Origin: an uncultured Collinsella sp.
GTDB taxonomy: Bacteria; Actinomycetota; Coriobacteriia; Coriobacteriales; Coriobacteriaceae
Direction: 5' to 3'
Assembly (NCBI GenBank): GCA_958436995.1
Contig: CAUBMI010000005.1
Span: 3,929 to 67,928 of the forward strand
Length of the DNA: 64,000 bases
Numbering within the stretch: the first letter of the stretch is position 1; the number at the start of each line of letters is the position of its first letter. Below, one piece after another: positions 15,854 to 25,528 of the stretch. The position numbers and the translations under genes are program-made. The notes below the pieces were generated by a model. That model was not told where the DNA came from. It searched no databases and was given only the letters and a program-made list of their open reading frames with translations.

Positions 15854-16783
15854 ATGGGCAGCGCAGTGCCCGCCACCGACGCCCAGCCCGTCTATCCGCA
15901 CACCATGCGCCTGCAGCGCTTTTTGGCGCGCGCGGGCGTGGCGAGCCGCCGCGGCTCGGAGGACCTGATGACCGCCGGCCGCGTGACCGTCAACGGCGAA
16001 GTCGCGACCGAGCTGGGCACCAAGGTCGACGTCGACCGCGACCATATCGAGGTCGACGGCATGCCCGTCAAGCTCAACCAGGGCGCCGTATACCTGATGC
16101 TCTACAAGCCAACTGGCTACCTCACCACCATGAGTGACCCGCAGGAGCGCCCTTGCGTGGCCGACCTGGTCCCCCGCGACCGCTTTCCGGGACTCTTTCC
16201 GGTGGGTCGTCTGGACCGCGACACCACGGGCCTCTTGCTCTTTACCACCGATGGCGACCTGTCACAGGATCTGCTGCACCCGAGCAAACACGTCTACAAG
16301 ACCTACCAGGCACTCGTGGACGGGCAGCTGACCGACCGCGATCTAGACCCGCTCCGCAGTGGAATTGAGCTCGACGACGGTCTGTGCCAGCCGGCGATCT
16401 GTCGCGTCATCACCGCGCGCGAGGCAGAGGCTGTGGCTCCGCAAGGCGTAAAGCCCGGTACCACCGCCGTGGAGGTCATTATCCGCGAGGGGCGCAAGAA
16501 CCAGGTCAAGCGCATGCTGGGCAAGATCCACCACCCGGTGATTCGCCTGCATCGCTGCAACTTTGCCGGCCTGGAACTCAAGGACGTGGCCAAGGGGTCG
16601 TGGCGCGAGCTCACCGACCGCGAGGTGCAGATCCTCAAGTCCGGCGGCATCCCGCCCAAGCAGGCCGGCGCCAAGCGCGACGGCCACGCGTCTCGGGACA
16701 CTACCGCCACCCGCACGCGTCACCACGGCAGCCACGGCTCCGCACCCAAGCGCAACACCTACCGCGAGCGCTACACAGGCTAG
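15854..16783 (+). CDS. rluB: RluB-family 23S rRNA pseudouridine synthase
   Basis: A 309-residue RsuA/RluB-family enzyme. An S4 RNA-binding domain (about 15-75, with RLQRFLARAGVASRR) precedes the catalytic domain with GRLDRDTTGLLLFT, in which the Asp is catalytic, and EGRKNQVKRM. The tail after about 265 is basic and Thr/His/Arg-rich. I chose the ATG at 15854 for its GGGGAG nine bases upstream; an ATG at 15818 inside scpB is possible. The gene order scpA-scpB-rluB-cmk is common in Gram-positive bacteria. Assignment to RluB rather than RsuA rests on this context. Confidence 0.88.
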   Translation: MGSAVPATDAQPVYPHTMRLQRFLARAGVASRRGSEDLMTAGRVTVNGEVATELGTKVDVDRDHIEVDGMPVKLNQGAVYLMLYKPTGYLTTMSDPQERPCVADLVPRDRFPGLFPVGRLDRDTTGLLLFTTDGDLSQDLLHPSKHVYKTYQALVDGQLTDRDLDPLRSGIELDDGLCQPAICRVITAREAEAVAPQGVKPGTTAVEVIIREGRKNQVKRMLGKIHHPVIRLHRCNFAGLELKDVAKGSWRELTDREVQILKSGGIPPKQAGAKRDGHASRDTTATRTRHHGSHGSAPKRNTYRERYTG

Positions 16784-16849
16784 GCAACCCGCCGCGCCCC
16801 AGCGCCCGCGAACCATACCAGCACGTCAACCATCGAAAGGAAGCACTGC

Positions 16850-17536
16850 ATGATCGTCGCTATCGACGGCCCCGCCGGTTCCGGCAAGTCCACCATCGCC
16901 AAGGAGATCGCCCGCCAGCTGGGCTTTAACAAGCTCGACACGGGCGCCATGTATCGCGCCGTCACCTTCGCCGCGCTCGACCGCGGCATCGATCTGGACG
17001 ACGAGGCGGCCATCGACGCCCTCGCCGAGCAGATCGAGATTCGCTTTACCAACGGCCCCGGCGAGGATACGCGCCTGACTATTGACGGCCAGGACGCTTC
17101 GGCCGCCATTCGTACCCCGCAGGTCGACGCCAACGTATCCAAGGTCTCGGCCTACCCGGGCGTGCGCGCCGCCATGCTCATTCACCAGCGCCGCGCCGCC
17201 GAGGACCGCGATATCGTGGCCGAGGGTCGCGACATCGGAACCGTCGTGTTCCCCAACGCGCAGGTCAAGGTCTTCCTGACTGCCGATCCGCGCGAGCGCG
17301 CCCGCCGCCGCGTGCTGCAGCGCCACCAAAACGACGTCCAGCCGCTCACGCCCGCGCAACTCGAGACCGAAGTCGACGAGACCCTCGACGCCCTCAAGCA
17401 GCGCGACAAGCTCGACAGTAGTCGCGAGGTCGCCCCGCTCGTGCCCGCCGAGGACGCCGTGCACGTCGACTCCACCGCCCACACCATCGATGAGGTCGTC
17501 CGCATTATCGAGGACCTCATCAACCAAAGGAGGTAG
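16850..17536 (+). CDS. cmk: cytidylate kinase
   Basis: A 228-residue (d)CMP kinase. The P-loop is GPAGSGKST near 6-14, followed by LDTGAMYRA and the CMP-binding region with EGRDIGTVVFP. Length is normal. It phosphorylates CMP and dCMP with ATP in the cytoplasm. AAAGGAAG lies before the ATG. The stop is embedded in the ribosome site of the next gene (AGGAGGTAG), so cmk and plsC are coupled. In many actinobacteria cmk and der are near neighbours, as here. Confidence 0.96.
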   Translation: MIVAIDGPAGSGKSTIAKEIARQLGFNKLDTGAMYRAVTFAALDRGIDLDDEAAIDALAEQIEIRFTNGPGEDTRLTIDGQDASAAIRTPQVDANVSKVSAYPGVRAAMLIHQRRAAEDRDIVAEGRDIGTVVFPNAQVKVFLTADPRERARRRVLQRHQNDVQPLTPAQLETEVDETLDALKQRDKLDSSREVAPLVPAEDAVHVDSTAHTIDEVVRIIEDLINQRR

Positions 17537-17539
17537 CCC

Positions 17540-18268
17540 ATGCGCCTGTTTAAACAGACGCCCGAGGATTATTACAACGCTCCTTATGACGAGTTCCCGG
17601 CGCTCATCCGCGGCACCGTCGTCGTGGTCATGGCCATCCTTTGGGCCTTCTCCAAACTCATGTGGCGTTGGAAGGTCGAGGACGCTGACCTGCTGTTTGA
17701 GCGCCAGGAAGGCCGCGGCAGCGTGGTCATCTGCAACCACACCTCGATGGCTGAGCTCTTGGCCGTGGAGACGGCGCTATTCTTTGGCGGCCGCCGCATT
17801 CGCCCCATCTTTAAGTCCGAGTTCGCCAAGAGCAAGATTGTGCGCTGGGCTTTTAGCCGCGTTGGCGGCATCCCCGTGGAGCGCGGCACTGCCGATATGA
17901 AGTGCCTGCGCGCCGCCCAGCATGCGCTGCTGCGCGGCGAGGACGTCCTGATCTTCCCCGAGGGCACGCGCATCCGCTCGCGCGAGATCAAGCCCGAGGT
18001 CCACGGCGGCTTTGCGCTCATCGCTCAGATGGGCAAGGCGCCCGTCAACCCGCTCGCCATCTGCGGCTGGTCCGACATCACGCCCGCGGGCAAAAGGCTC
18101 ATGCGTCCCAAGAAGTGCTGGATTCGTGCCGGCAAGGCCGTCTCGCTTTCCGATGCACCGGCCGAGCTCAAGCGCAAGGAGCGCTTGGCTTGGTTTGAGT
18201 CCGAGGCCATGAGCCGCGTATACGCCATGCGCGACGAACTGTGCGCCGAGCATCCGGGCAGGTTCTAG
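17540..18268 (+). CDS. plsC: 1-acyl-glycerol-3-phosphate acyltransferase family (PlsC)
   Basis: A 242-residue membrane-associated acyltransferase with one N-terminal hydrophobic helix (about 22-42). The motif II arginine region (KSEFAKSKIVRW), GGIPVERG and the glycerol-phosphate-binding FPEGTR are present. The first catalytic motif reads NHTSMAE, so the usual H-x4-D is H-x4-E. The chemistry may survive, but it deserves notice. The family adds the second acyl chain in phosphatidic acid synthesis. It acts with PlsY and GpsA, encoded 4 kb downstream in the same run. Confidence 0.88.
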   Translation: MRLFKQTPEDYYNAPYDEFPALIRGTVVVVMAILWAFSKLMWRWKVEDADLLFERQEGRGSVVICNHTSMAELLAVETALFFGGRRIRPIFKSEFAKSKIVRWAFSRVGGIPVERGTADMKCLRAAQHALLRGEDVLIFPEGTRIRSREIKPEVHGGFALIAQMGKAPVNPLAICGWSDITPAGKRLMRPKKCWIRAGKAVSLSDAPAELKRKERLAWFESEAMSRVYAMRDELCAEHPGRF

Positions 18269-18270
18269 CC

Positions 18271-19170
18271 ATGAGCGAGAACGTGACGAACACCGCCGCG
18301 ACTGCGTCCGACCAGGACGGCGCGCCCACCATCGAGATTGCAGCTCACGCCGGCACCTGCTACGGCGTACAGCGCGCGCTCGATATGGCCCTGGCGGCCG
18401 CCCCGCAGGCGGGGGAGACCGCTACGGTCCATACCCTAGGCCCGCTTATCCATAACCCCATCGTGGTACGCGAGCTCGCCGAGGCAGGCGTCGGTCTAGC
18501 AGAAACCCTGGACGACGCAGCGTCGGGCACCGTAATCATCCGCGCCCACGGCGTGGTGCCGCAGGTCATCGATGCTGCCCGCAAGCGTAGCCTTAACGTC
18601 GTCGACGCCACCTGCCCTTACGTCAAGAAGGTCCACGTGGCCGCCGAGCGGCTGGTGCGCGAGGGCTACCGCGTACTCGTCGTGGGCGAGCCGGGCCATC
18701 CCGAGGTCGAGGGCATTCTGGGTCACGCCGGCGATGACGCGCAGGTCGTGAGCTGTGCCGCCGACGCCAACGCCTTGTCGCTCAAGGGCAAGGTGGGCCT
18801 GGTTGTGCAGACCACCCAGACCGCGCAGAACCTCGCCGAGGTCGTGGCTGCCATCACCCCGCGCGTGCAGGAGCTGCGCGTGATCAACACCATCTGCGCC
18901 GCCACGAGCGAGCGCCAGCAGGCAGCCGCATCACTTGCCAAACGCTGTGATTGCATGGTCGTCGTGGGTGGCAAGAACTCGGGCAACACGCGCCGCCTGG
19001 CTCAGATTTGCGCAGACGCCTGCGAGCACACGCATCACATCGAGGAAGCTTCCGAGCTTCTGGCCGCGTGGTTTACCGACGCTCACCACATCGGCATCAC
19101 CGCCGGAGCCTCAACCCCGCAAGAACACATCGAGCGCGCCGTAACGCGCATCAAGGAGCTTTGCCGCTAA
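18271..19170 (+). CDS. ispH: 4-hydroxy-3-methylbut-2-enyl diphosphate reductase
   Basis: A 299-residue IspH (LytB). The three iron-sulfur cysteines are in AGTCYGV, DATCPYVKK and NTICAAT. LGPLIHNP, RAHGV, GEPGHPEV, VQTTQT and VGGKNSGNT are also present. An extra N-terminal stretch of about 25 residues precedes the core. The enzyme makes IPP and DMAPP in the last step of the MEP pathway. Its ATG lies two bases after plsC and its stop two bases before the next gene. Confidence 0.96.
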   Translation: MSENVTNTAATASDQDGAPTIEIAAHAGTCYGVQRALDMALAAAPQAGETATVHTLGPLIHNPIVVRELAEAGVGLAETLDDAASGTVIIRAHGVVPQVIDAARKRSLNVVDATCPYVKKVHVAAERLVREGYRVLVVGEPGHPEVEGILGHAGDDAQVVSCAADANALSLKGKVGLVVQTTQTAQNLAEVVAAITPRVQELRVINTICAATSERQQAAASLAKRCDCMVVVGGKNSGNTRRLAQICADACEHTHHIEEASELLAAWFTDAHHIGITAGASTPQEHIERAVTRIKELCR

Positions 19171-19172
19171 TC

Positions 19173-20615
19173 ATGGACCAGACCGTACCCGCATACGCCG
19201 CCGAGGTGGCCGATTACGGGCGCAGCCGCGACCCCGAGCCGGGTGAGGGCGCGCTCGTAAAGAACGTGCGTCCCGAATCGCCCGCGTGGGATGTGGGTAT
19301 CGAGCCGGGCATGCGCGTACTTACGGTCAACGGCGAGCAGCTTACCGATATGATCGTGTGGCTCTGGGAGGCCGACGATGATACCGTCGACCTCGAGGTT
19401 TTCGACCCGCGCGACGGCACCGTCACCCCCGTCGAGCTCGACCGCTTTCCCGGCGAGGATTGGGGTTTGGAGTTCGATGGCCCCATCTTCGACGGCATGC
19501 GTACCTGCGTCAACGCCTGCGTGTTCTGCTTTATGACCATGCTCCCCAAGGGCGGCCGCTCCACGCTCTATATTCGCGACGACGACTATCGCCTAAGCTT
19601 TTTGCAAGGCAACTTTGTCACGCTTACGAACCTCACCGACGAGGACGTGCAAAACGTCATCCAGCGCAACATGAGTCCCATGAACGTGTCGGTCCACGCT
19701 GTGAGCCCCGACGTCCGCCGTCGTATGATGGGCCGTAACGCCCAGCGAGGCATGGACGTACTCGAGACCATCATGGCCGCCGGCATCGAGATTCACGCGC
19801 AGATCGTGTTGTGCCCCGGCATGAACGACGGCGAGGAGCTGGAAAAGACCCTGCGCTTTTGCGAGGAGCACGAGCAAATCACAAGCCTGGGCATCGTGCC
19901 GCTCGGCTTTACCAAGCATCAGAACCGTTTTAGCTGGTCCTACAGCGACAAGCCCGAGCTAGCGCGCGAGACCATTGCCATGATCCGTCCCTACCAGGAC
20001 CGTGCCTTCGAGCGCTTTGGCCGCCACACCTTCCAGATGAGCGACGAGTTCTATCTGGACGCCGGCATCGATCCTCCCGAGGCGGACTTTTACGACGGTT
20101 ACCCGCAGTACTACGACGGCATCGGCATGATCCGCTCGTATCTAGACGAGACCGACGACGTGCTTGCCGCCGATACCGAGCGACTGGCCCGCGTCCGCGA
20201 GGCCATCGCCGCACGCAGCCAGCACCTGCTGTGCCTTTCGGGCGCCAGCGCGCGCGACACCGTGGCACGCTTTGTGGAGTCGCCGCATGGTCTCGACGGC
20301 ACCGTCACGGCCATCAAGAACCGCTACTTTGGCGGCAACGTGGACGTGACCGGCCTCATCGTCGCGTGCGACATTCTGGAGCAGCTGCCCCAAGACCTGT
20401 CGGGGGTTATGCTCTTTGTGCCTAAGCTCATGTTCAACGCTGACGGCATGACGCTTGACGAGTATCATCGTGACGATTTACTCGCAAGCCTTACCAGTCG
20501 CGGCGCCGAGGTTCATGTGGTATCGACCATGCCGCATGAGCTGCTCGATACCCTGGAGCACATCCTTGGCATTGTGCCTGCCGACTCTACTAATTCCACT
20601 GACCCTACCCATTAA
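19173..20615 (+). CDS. DUF512 / PDZ-like radical SAM protein
   Basis: A 480-residue protein with an N-terminal PDZ-like segment (about 20-75: ALVKNV, SPAWDVGI, PGMRV), a radical-SAM-like core whose cysteines lie in CVNACVFCF near 111-119, and a C-terminal DUF512 domain with GTVTAIKNRYFGG. It corresponds to the conserved protein often found next to der in clostridia and actinobacteria. The biochemical function is not established. The frame is open upstream, but the ATG at 19173, two bases after ispH, is the natural start. Confidence 0.9.
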   Translation: MDQTVPAYAAEVADYGRSRDPEPGEGALVKNVRPESPAWDVGIEPGMRVLTVNGEQLTDMIVWLWEADDDTVDLEVFDPRDGTVTPVELDRFPGEDWGLEFDGPIFDGMRTCVNACVFCFMTMLPKGGRSTLYIRDDDYRLSFLQGNFVTLTNLTDEDVQNVIQRNMSPMNVSVHAVSPDVRRRMMGRNAQRGMDVLETIMAAGIEIHAQIVLCPGMNDGEELEKTLRFCEEHEQITSLGIVPLGFTKHQNRFSWSYSDKPELARETIAMIRPYQDRAFERFGRHTFQMSDEFYLDAGIDPPEADFYDGYPQYYDGIGMIRSYLDETDDVLAADTERLARVREAIAARSQHLLCLSGASARDTVARFVESPHGLDGTVTAIKNRYFGGNVDVTGLIVACDILEQLPQDLSGVMLFVPKLMFNADGMTLDEYHRDDLLASLTSRGAEVHVVSTMPHELLDTLEHILGIVPADSTNSTDPTH

Positions 20616-20625
20616 AGGAGAGCAG

Positions 20626-21960
20626 ATGAAACCTATCGTCGCCGTCGTCGGACGCCCCAACGTGGGCAAGTCCACGCTCGTTAACCGCCTGGCCCAGACC
20701 TCGGACGCCATCGTCCACGAGTCCCGCGGCGTCACGCGCGACCGCTCGTATCACACGGCCGATTGGAACGGTCGTGAGTTCACCATCGTCGACACGGGCG
20801 GTATCGAGCCACTCAAGAGCGACGATGTCTTTGCCACGTCCATCCGCGACCAGGCACTCGCCGCCGCCGAGGAAGCCGCCGTCATCCTGTTTGTGGTCGA
20901 CGGCCGCACCGGCGTCACCGAGGAGGACGAGTCGGTCGCTCGCATGCTCAAGCGCTGCGACAAGCCGGTCTTTCTGCTGGTAAACAAGCTCGACAACCCC
21001 GATCGCGAGAACGACAGCATCTGGGAGTTCTATTCGCTCGGCATCGGTGAGCCCACGCCGCTCTCGGCCCTGCATGGTCATGGCACGGGCGACCTGCTCG
21101 ACGATATCGTGGCCCTGCTTCCGGAGGAAGAGGACGAGGTCGCCGACGAGTTCCCCGATGCGCTGAACGTGGCCATCATCGGCCGCCCCAACGCCGGCAA
21201 GTCCTCGCTGTTCAACCGCATCCTAGGCGCCGACCGCTCTATCGTGTCCAACATTGCCGGCACGACGCGCGACGCCATCGACACCGTCGTGGAGCGCAAC
21301 GGCAAGCACTACCGCATGGTCGACACCGCGGGCATCCGCAAGAAGAGCACCGTGTACGAGAATATCGAGTACTACTCGATGGTCCGCGGCCTGCGCGCCA
21401 TCGACCGCGCCGACGTGGCGCTGCTCGTCGTCGACGCCTCCGTGGGCGTTACCGAACAGGACCAGAAGGTCATGGGTCTTGCCATCGAGCGCGGCTGTGC
21501 CATCGTTGTGCTGCTCAACAAGTGGGACCTGCTCGACGACGACCGCAAGCGCGAGGCCTGCATGGAGACCATCGACCGCCGTCTGGGCGTCATGGCTCCC
21601 TGGGCCCAGTACCTGCGCATCTCTGCCCTCACTGGCCGCAGCGTCGAGAAGATCTGGGCGTTGGTCGACGCAGCCGAGAAGACGCGTTCGCAAAAGATCA
21701 GCACCTCGCGCCTCAACACGTTCCTCACCGACCTACGTGAGTTCGGCCACACCGTGGTGGACGGCAAGCGCCGCCTGCGCATGCACTACGTGACTCAGAC
21801 GGGCGTCAATCCGCCGACGTTCACGTTCTTCGTCAACCACAGCGATCTGGTCAACGACACCTACCAGCGCTACGTGGAGAACCGCATGCGCTCGACCTTC
21901 GATTTTGCCGGCACGCCCATTCGACTCTTCTTTAGGAAGAAGGAACAAAAGGATGCATAA
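20626..21960 (+). CDS. der: ribosome biogenesis GTPase Der
   Basis: A 444-residue protein with two tandem GTPase domains (GRPNVGKST near 9-17 and GRPNAGKSS near 187-195), each with DTAGI/DTGGI and NKxD motifs. It ends in the KH-like domain that reads VNPPTFTFFVN. It binds 50S precursors during ribosome assembly. AAAGGAGAGCAG gives a strong ribosome site. The last codons overlap the plsY start by eight bases. Confidence 0.97.
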   Translation: MKPIVAVVGRPNVGKSTLVNRLAQTSDAIVHESRGVTRDRSYHTADWNGREFTIVDTGGIEPLKSDDVFATSIRDQALAAAEEAAVILFVVDGRTGVTEEDESVARMLKRCDKPVFLLVNKLDNPDRENDSIWEFYSLGIGEPTPLSALHGHGTGDLLDDIVALLPEEEDEVADEFPDALNVAIIGRPNAGKSSLFNRILGADRSIVSNIAGTTRDAIDTVVERNGKHYRMVDTAGIRKKSTVYENIEYYSMVRGLRAIDRADVALLVVDASVGVTEQDQKVMGLAIERGCAIVVLLNKWDLLDDDRKREACMETIDRRLGVMAPWAQYLRISALTGRSVEKIWALVDAAEKTRSQKISTSRLNTFLTDLREFGHTVVDGKRRLRMHYVTQTGVNPPTFTFFVNHSDLVNDTYQRYVENRMRSTFDFAGTPIRLFFRKKEQKDA

Positions 21961-22636
21961 TCCGATTCTGCTGACCGCCATCTGCGCCGTGGTCTCGTTC
22001 TTTATCGGAGCGATTCCGTTTGGCCTGATCCTGGGCCGCGTGTTCAACCACACCGACATTCGCAAGGCGGGTTCCGGCAACATCGGCACAACCAATGCGC
22101 TGCGCGTGGCCGGCCCTAAGGTGGCCGCGCTCACGTTGTTGCTCGACTGCCTTAAGGGCGCCATCTGCGTCCTTATCGCGCGTCCGCTCATTGCCGACTT
22201 GGGCTATGGCTTCCCCGTAAGCATCATGGCGCCCGGAGCCCCCGGCGATTGGATGCTCGGCGTCATTTGCCTGGCAGCGGTGTGGGGCCATATCTTCTCG
22301 CCCTACCTTAACTTCCATGGCGGCAAGGGTATCGCCGTGGGCTTGGGTGTCATCCTCGCCTGGTACTGGCCCATCGGACTATCGCTGCTGGGCATGTTTA
22401 TCGTGGCCGTTGCCATCACCAAGTTTGTGTCGGTGGGCTCGCTTGCCGCGGCCATCGGCCTTCCCATCGCCGCCTGCGCGGTCTTTCCGTACAGCAGCCT
22501 GGGCCTTAAGTTTTGCATGGCGATGATCGGCATCACCGTGGTGTGGGCCCATCGCGCGAACATCAAAAAGCTCATGTGCGGTAAGGAGTCCAAGCTCTCG
22601 TTTACCAAGCGCGTCACCGAGCCCGACGATAAGTAG
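21953..22636 (+). CDS. plsY: glycerol-3-phosphate acyltransferase PlsY
   Basis: A 227-residue membrane protein with about five transmembrane helices. Motif 1 GSGNIGTTNA (about 37-46) and motif 2 HGGKGIA (about 122-128) mark the acyl-phosphate-dependent PlsY. It uses acyl-phosphate from PlsX to acylate glycerol-3-phosphate at the membrane, starting phospholipid synthesis. The ATG lies inside the last codons of der. gpsA, which makes the substrate, begins nine bases downstream. Confidence 0.96.
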   Translation: MHNPILLTAICAVVSFFIGAIPFGLILGRVFNHTDIRKAGSGNIGTTNALRVAGPKVAALTLLLDCLKGAICVLIARPLIADLGYGFPVSIMAPGAPGDWMLGVICLAAVWGHIFSPYLNFHGGKGIAVGLGVILAWYWPIGLSLLGMFIVAVAITKFVSVGSLAAAIGLPIAACAVFPYSSLGLKFCMAMIGITVVWAHRANIKKLMCGKESKLSFTKRVTEPDDK

Positions 22637-22645
22637 GAGAGAGCA

Positions 22646-23653
22646 ATGAATGTTGCGCTGATTGGCTCCGGCTCCTGGGGAACCGCCGTCGCCGGCCTTG
22701 CCGCCGCGCGAGTCGAGCGCGTGACCATGTGGGCTCATAGTGAGCAGACGGCCGCCGGCATCAATGGCGAGCACCGTAACCCCCGGTATCTGGTGGGATA
22801 TGAGCTGCCCGGTAACGTCGTCGCCACGACGGACCTGGCGCAGGCGCTCAACGACGCCGATGCCATCATCTTTGCCGTGCCCTCGACGCACCTGCGCGAC
22901 GTCTGCCACCAGGCGGCGCCGTTCATCGCGGACGAGATGCCGGTTCTGTGCCTCACCAAGGGCATCGAGCCCGAGTCCGGCTTGCTTATGAGCGAGGTCA
23001 TTGCCAGCGAAATCGGCAACGAGCGGCGCGTGGCTGCCCTCTCGGGCCCCAACCATGCCGAGGAGATCTGCCGCGGCGGACTTTCTGCCGCCGTCATCGC
23101 CAGCAAAGACCCGCAGATAGGGGAGACCTTTAAGGACCTGCTCCTATCCACGGCCTTCCGCATCTACCTGTCGCAGGACATGACCGGCGTCGAGGTTTGC
23201 GGCGCCATGAAAAATGTCATCGCCATCGTGTGCGGCATCTCCGCCGGCACCGGTGCCGGCGACAACACGCTTGCCCTTATCATGACGCGCGGCCTGGCAG
23301 AGATCAGCCGCCTGGTGCACGCCCGCGGCGGGCAGGCCATAACTTGCATGGGACTCGCCGGCATGGGCGACCTCATTGCCACCTGCACCTCGGAGCATTC
23401 GCGCAACCGCACCTTTGGCTACGAGTTTGCCCACGGCGTGTCGCTCGACGAGTACCAGGCACGTACGCATATGGTGGTCGAGGGCGCCGTCGCGGCCCGC
23501 AGCGTCAGCGAGCTCGCCCGTTCACTGGGCGTAGACATTCCGCTCACCTTTGCCGTGGAGCAAACGCTCTACAACGGTGTTACTTTGGATAGGGCGCTCG
23601 AGATTCTTACCGATCGCGTCCCTTCTCAAGAGTTCTACGGACTCACCGACTAG
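22646..23653 (+). CDS. gpsA: glycerol-3-phosphate dehydrogenase [NAD(P)+]
   Basis: A 335-residue enzyme with the N-terminal dinucleotide motif GSGSWGTA (7-14), KGIE near 111, SGPNHAEE and the catalytic-lysine segment GAMKNVIAI. It reduces dihydroxyacetone phosphate to glycerol-3-phosphate, the PlsY substrate. A GGAGAG ribosome site precedes the ATG. The coupling with plsY makes this a phospholipid backbone module. Confidence 0.96.
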   Translation: MNVALIGSGSWGTAVAGLAAARVERVTMWAHSEQTAAGINGEHRNPRYLVGYELPGNVVATTDLAQALNDADAIIFAVPSTHLRDVCHQAAPFIADEMPVLCLTKGIEPESGLLMSEVIASEIGNERRVAALSGPNHAEEICRGGLSAAVIASKDPQIGETFKDLLLSTAFRIYLSQDMTGVEVCGAMKNVIAIVCGISAGTGAGDNTLALIMTRGLAEISRLVHARGGQAITCMGLAGMGDLIATCTSEHSRNRTFGYEFAHGVSLDEYQARTHMVVEGAVAARSVSELARSLGVDIPLTFAVEQTLYNGVTLDRALEILTDRVPSQEFYGLTD

Positions 23654-23671
23654 CGCAGAAAGGCTTCTACC

Positions 23672-24343
23672 ATGGGTTCCATCAAAATCGCTCCGTCCGT
23701 CCTTTCGGCCGACATGGCCAACCTCAAGGGCGAACTCGACAAGATCGCCGGCGCCGACTACGTGCACTTCGACGTTATGGACGGTCACTTTACCGGCAAC
23801 CTCACCTTTGGCGTTGACATCCTCAAGGCCGTCAAGCGTTCCACCAACGTCCCGGTCGATGCGCACCTGATGGTGTCGAACCCCGACGAGACGGTCGATT
23901 GGTACGCCGACGCCGGTGCCGATATGATCACCGTACACTACGAGGCCTCCACGCACCTGCACCGCACGCTCACCCATCTGCAGCAGCGCGGCGTTAAGGC
24001 CGGCGTGGTGCTCAACCCCGCCACCCCTGTGTGCGTGCTCGAGAGCATCATCGACGTCGTCGATATGGTGCTGCTCATGAGCGTGAACCCGGGCTTTGGC
24101 GGTCAGAGCTTTATCCCGGGCACCATCGCTAAGCTCCACGAGCTCAGGGCCATGTGCGAGCGTCACGGCGTTTCGCCCCTCATCGAGGTCGACGGTGGCA
24201 TTTCTTCCAAGAACATTGTCGAGGTCGTCAAGGCCGGCGCCAACGTGCTCGTGGCCGGTTCTGCCGTATTTAAGTCCGAAGATCCCGCCGCCGAGGTTGC
24301 ACTGCTGCAGAAGTTGGGCAACGAGGCCGCACAGGAGGCATAA
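23672..24343 (+). CDS. rpe: ribulose-phosphate 3-epimerase
   Basis: A 223-residue TIM-barrel enzyme with SVLSADMANL, the metal-site HFDVMDGHF, MVSNPD, MSVNPGFGGQSF and EVDGGI near the C-terminal third. Length is standard. It interconverts ribulose-5-phosphate and xylulose-5-phosphate in the pentose phosphate pathway. AGAAAGG precedes the ATG. An AGGAGG in its last codons serves the next gene. Confidence 0.97.
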   Translation: MGSIKIAPSVLSADMANLKGELDKIAGADYVHFDVMDGHFTGNLTFGVDILKAVKRSTNVPVDAHLMVSNPDETVDWYADAGADMITVHYEASTHLHRTLTHLQQRGVKAGVVLNPATPVCVLESIIDVVDMVLLMSVNPGFGGQSFIPGTIAKLHELRAMCERHGVSPLIEVDGGISSKNIVEVVKAGANVLVAGSAVFKSEDPAAEVALLQKLGNEAAQEA

Positions 24344-24349
24344 ACCCTT

Positions 24350-25528
24350 ATGACCGCAGGTCAAAACCGCATACCCGTGAATCTTGACTATGCCGCCTCG
24401 ACGCCCATGCGCGCCGAGGCGCTCCTTGCGCAGCGCGAGTACGACGACAGCGAGCTTGCCGGCGTCAACCCCAACTCGCTGCATTCGCTCGGCCGCAAGG
24501 CTGCCGCGCGTCTGGAGGTTGCACGTCGCGAGATCGCCCGCAGCTTTGGCACGCGCGTCCGCCCGTCCGAGATTGTACTGACCAACGGCGGCACCGAAGC
24601 CAACCAGCTGGCGCTGCTCGGTCTTGCCGAGGGCGCTCGTCAGCGCGATCGCAAGCGCGATCGTGTAATCGTTTCGGCCATCGAGCACGATTCGATTCTG
24701 GACAACCTGCCGTTGCTGCGTGCCGCCGGCTTTACCGTCGACCTGGTACAGCCCTGCCGCATGGGCTACATTGAGCCTGCCACGCTTGTCGAGCTGCTAG
24801 GCGACGACGTGGCGCTCGTGAGCATCATGGTTGCCAACAACGAGACCGGCGTGGTGCAGCCCATCCGCGAGCTTGCCGCGGCCACGCATACCGTTGGCGC
24901 CCTGTTCCACACCGATGCAATCCAGGGGTATCTGCATATTCCGCTCGATGTCACCGAGCTGGGAGTTGACGCCATGACCGTTGCCGCGCACAAGATCGGT
25001 GGCCCCGTGGCATCCGGCGCGCTCTACCTTAAGAACCGCACGCCGCTGCGCCCGCGCATCTTTGGCGGCGGACAGGAAGCCGGACGTCGTGCCGGCACGC
25101 AAGACCTGCGCACGCAGCTCGCCTTTGCCGCTGCCGCCTCGTCTCTGACGCCCCATGTGGCTCAGGAGCGCGCGAAGCTGCAAGCCCTTTCCGACAAGCT
25201 CTACGCCACGCTTACGGCCCACCAGCGCATTCACGCCACCATGGGTGACTACGCACAAGCCGACCGTCTGCCCGGCATGGTATCGATCTACATTGACGGC
25301 ATGGACTCCGAGGAACTCATCATCAAGCTCGACGCCGCCGGCTTTGAGGTGTCGGCAGGCTCGGCATGCTCGAGTGGCAGCATGGACCCGAGCCATGTTT
25401 TAAGCGCGATGGGCATCGGTCGCGAGCAGGCATTGGGCGCACTACGCATTTCCTTTGACGACCGCGTGAATCCGGACGATCTGGACGAGTTTGCCCAGAC
25501 GCTGCTCTCGATCGTAGGCGCCGCATGA
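24350..25528 (+). CDS. cysteine desulfurase (NifS/IscS family)
   Basis: A 392-residue aminotransferase class V enzyme. The N-terminal DYAASTPM, NGGTEANQLAL, the PLP lysine in AAHKIGGP (about 212-219) and the catalytic cysteine in SAGSACSSGSMDPSHVL are all present. It removes sulfur from cysteine as a persulfide for Fe-S clusters or tRNA thiolation. No IscU or MnmA gene is adjacent, so the acceptor is not known. Its stop overlaps the next start (ATGA). Confidence 0.93.
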   Translation: MTAGQNRIPVNLDYAASTPMRAEALLAQREYDDSELAGVNPNSLHSLGRKAAARLEVARREIARSFGTRVRPSEIVLTNGGTEANQLALLGLAEGARQRDRKRDRVIVSAIEHDSILDNLPLLRAAGFTVDLVQPCRMGYIEPATLVELLGDDVALVSIMVANNETGVVQPIRELAAATHTVGALFHTDAIQGYLHIPLDVTELGVDAMTVAAHKIGGPVASGALYLKNRTPLRPRIFGGGQEAGRRAGTQDLRTQLAFAAAASSLTPHVAQERAKLQALSDKLYATLTAHQRIHATMGDYAQADRLPGMVSIYIDGMDSEELIIKLDAAGFEVSAGSACSSGSMDPSHVLSAMGIGREQALGALRISFDDRVNPDDLDEFAQTLLSIVGAA

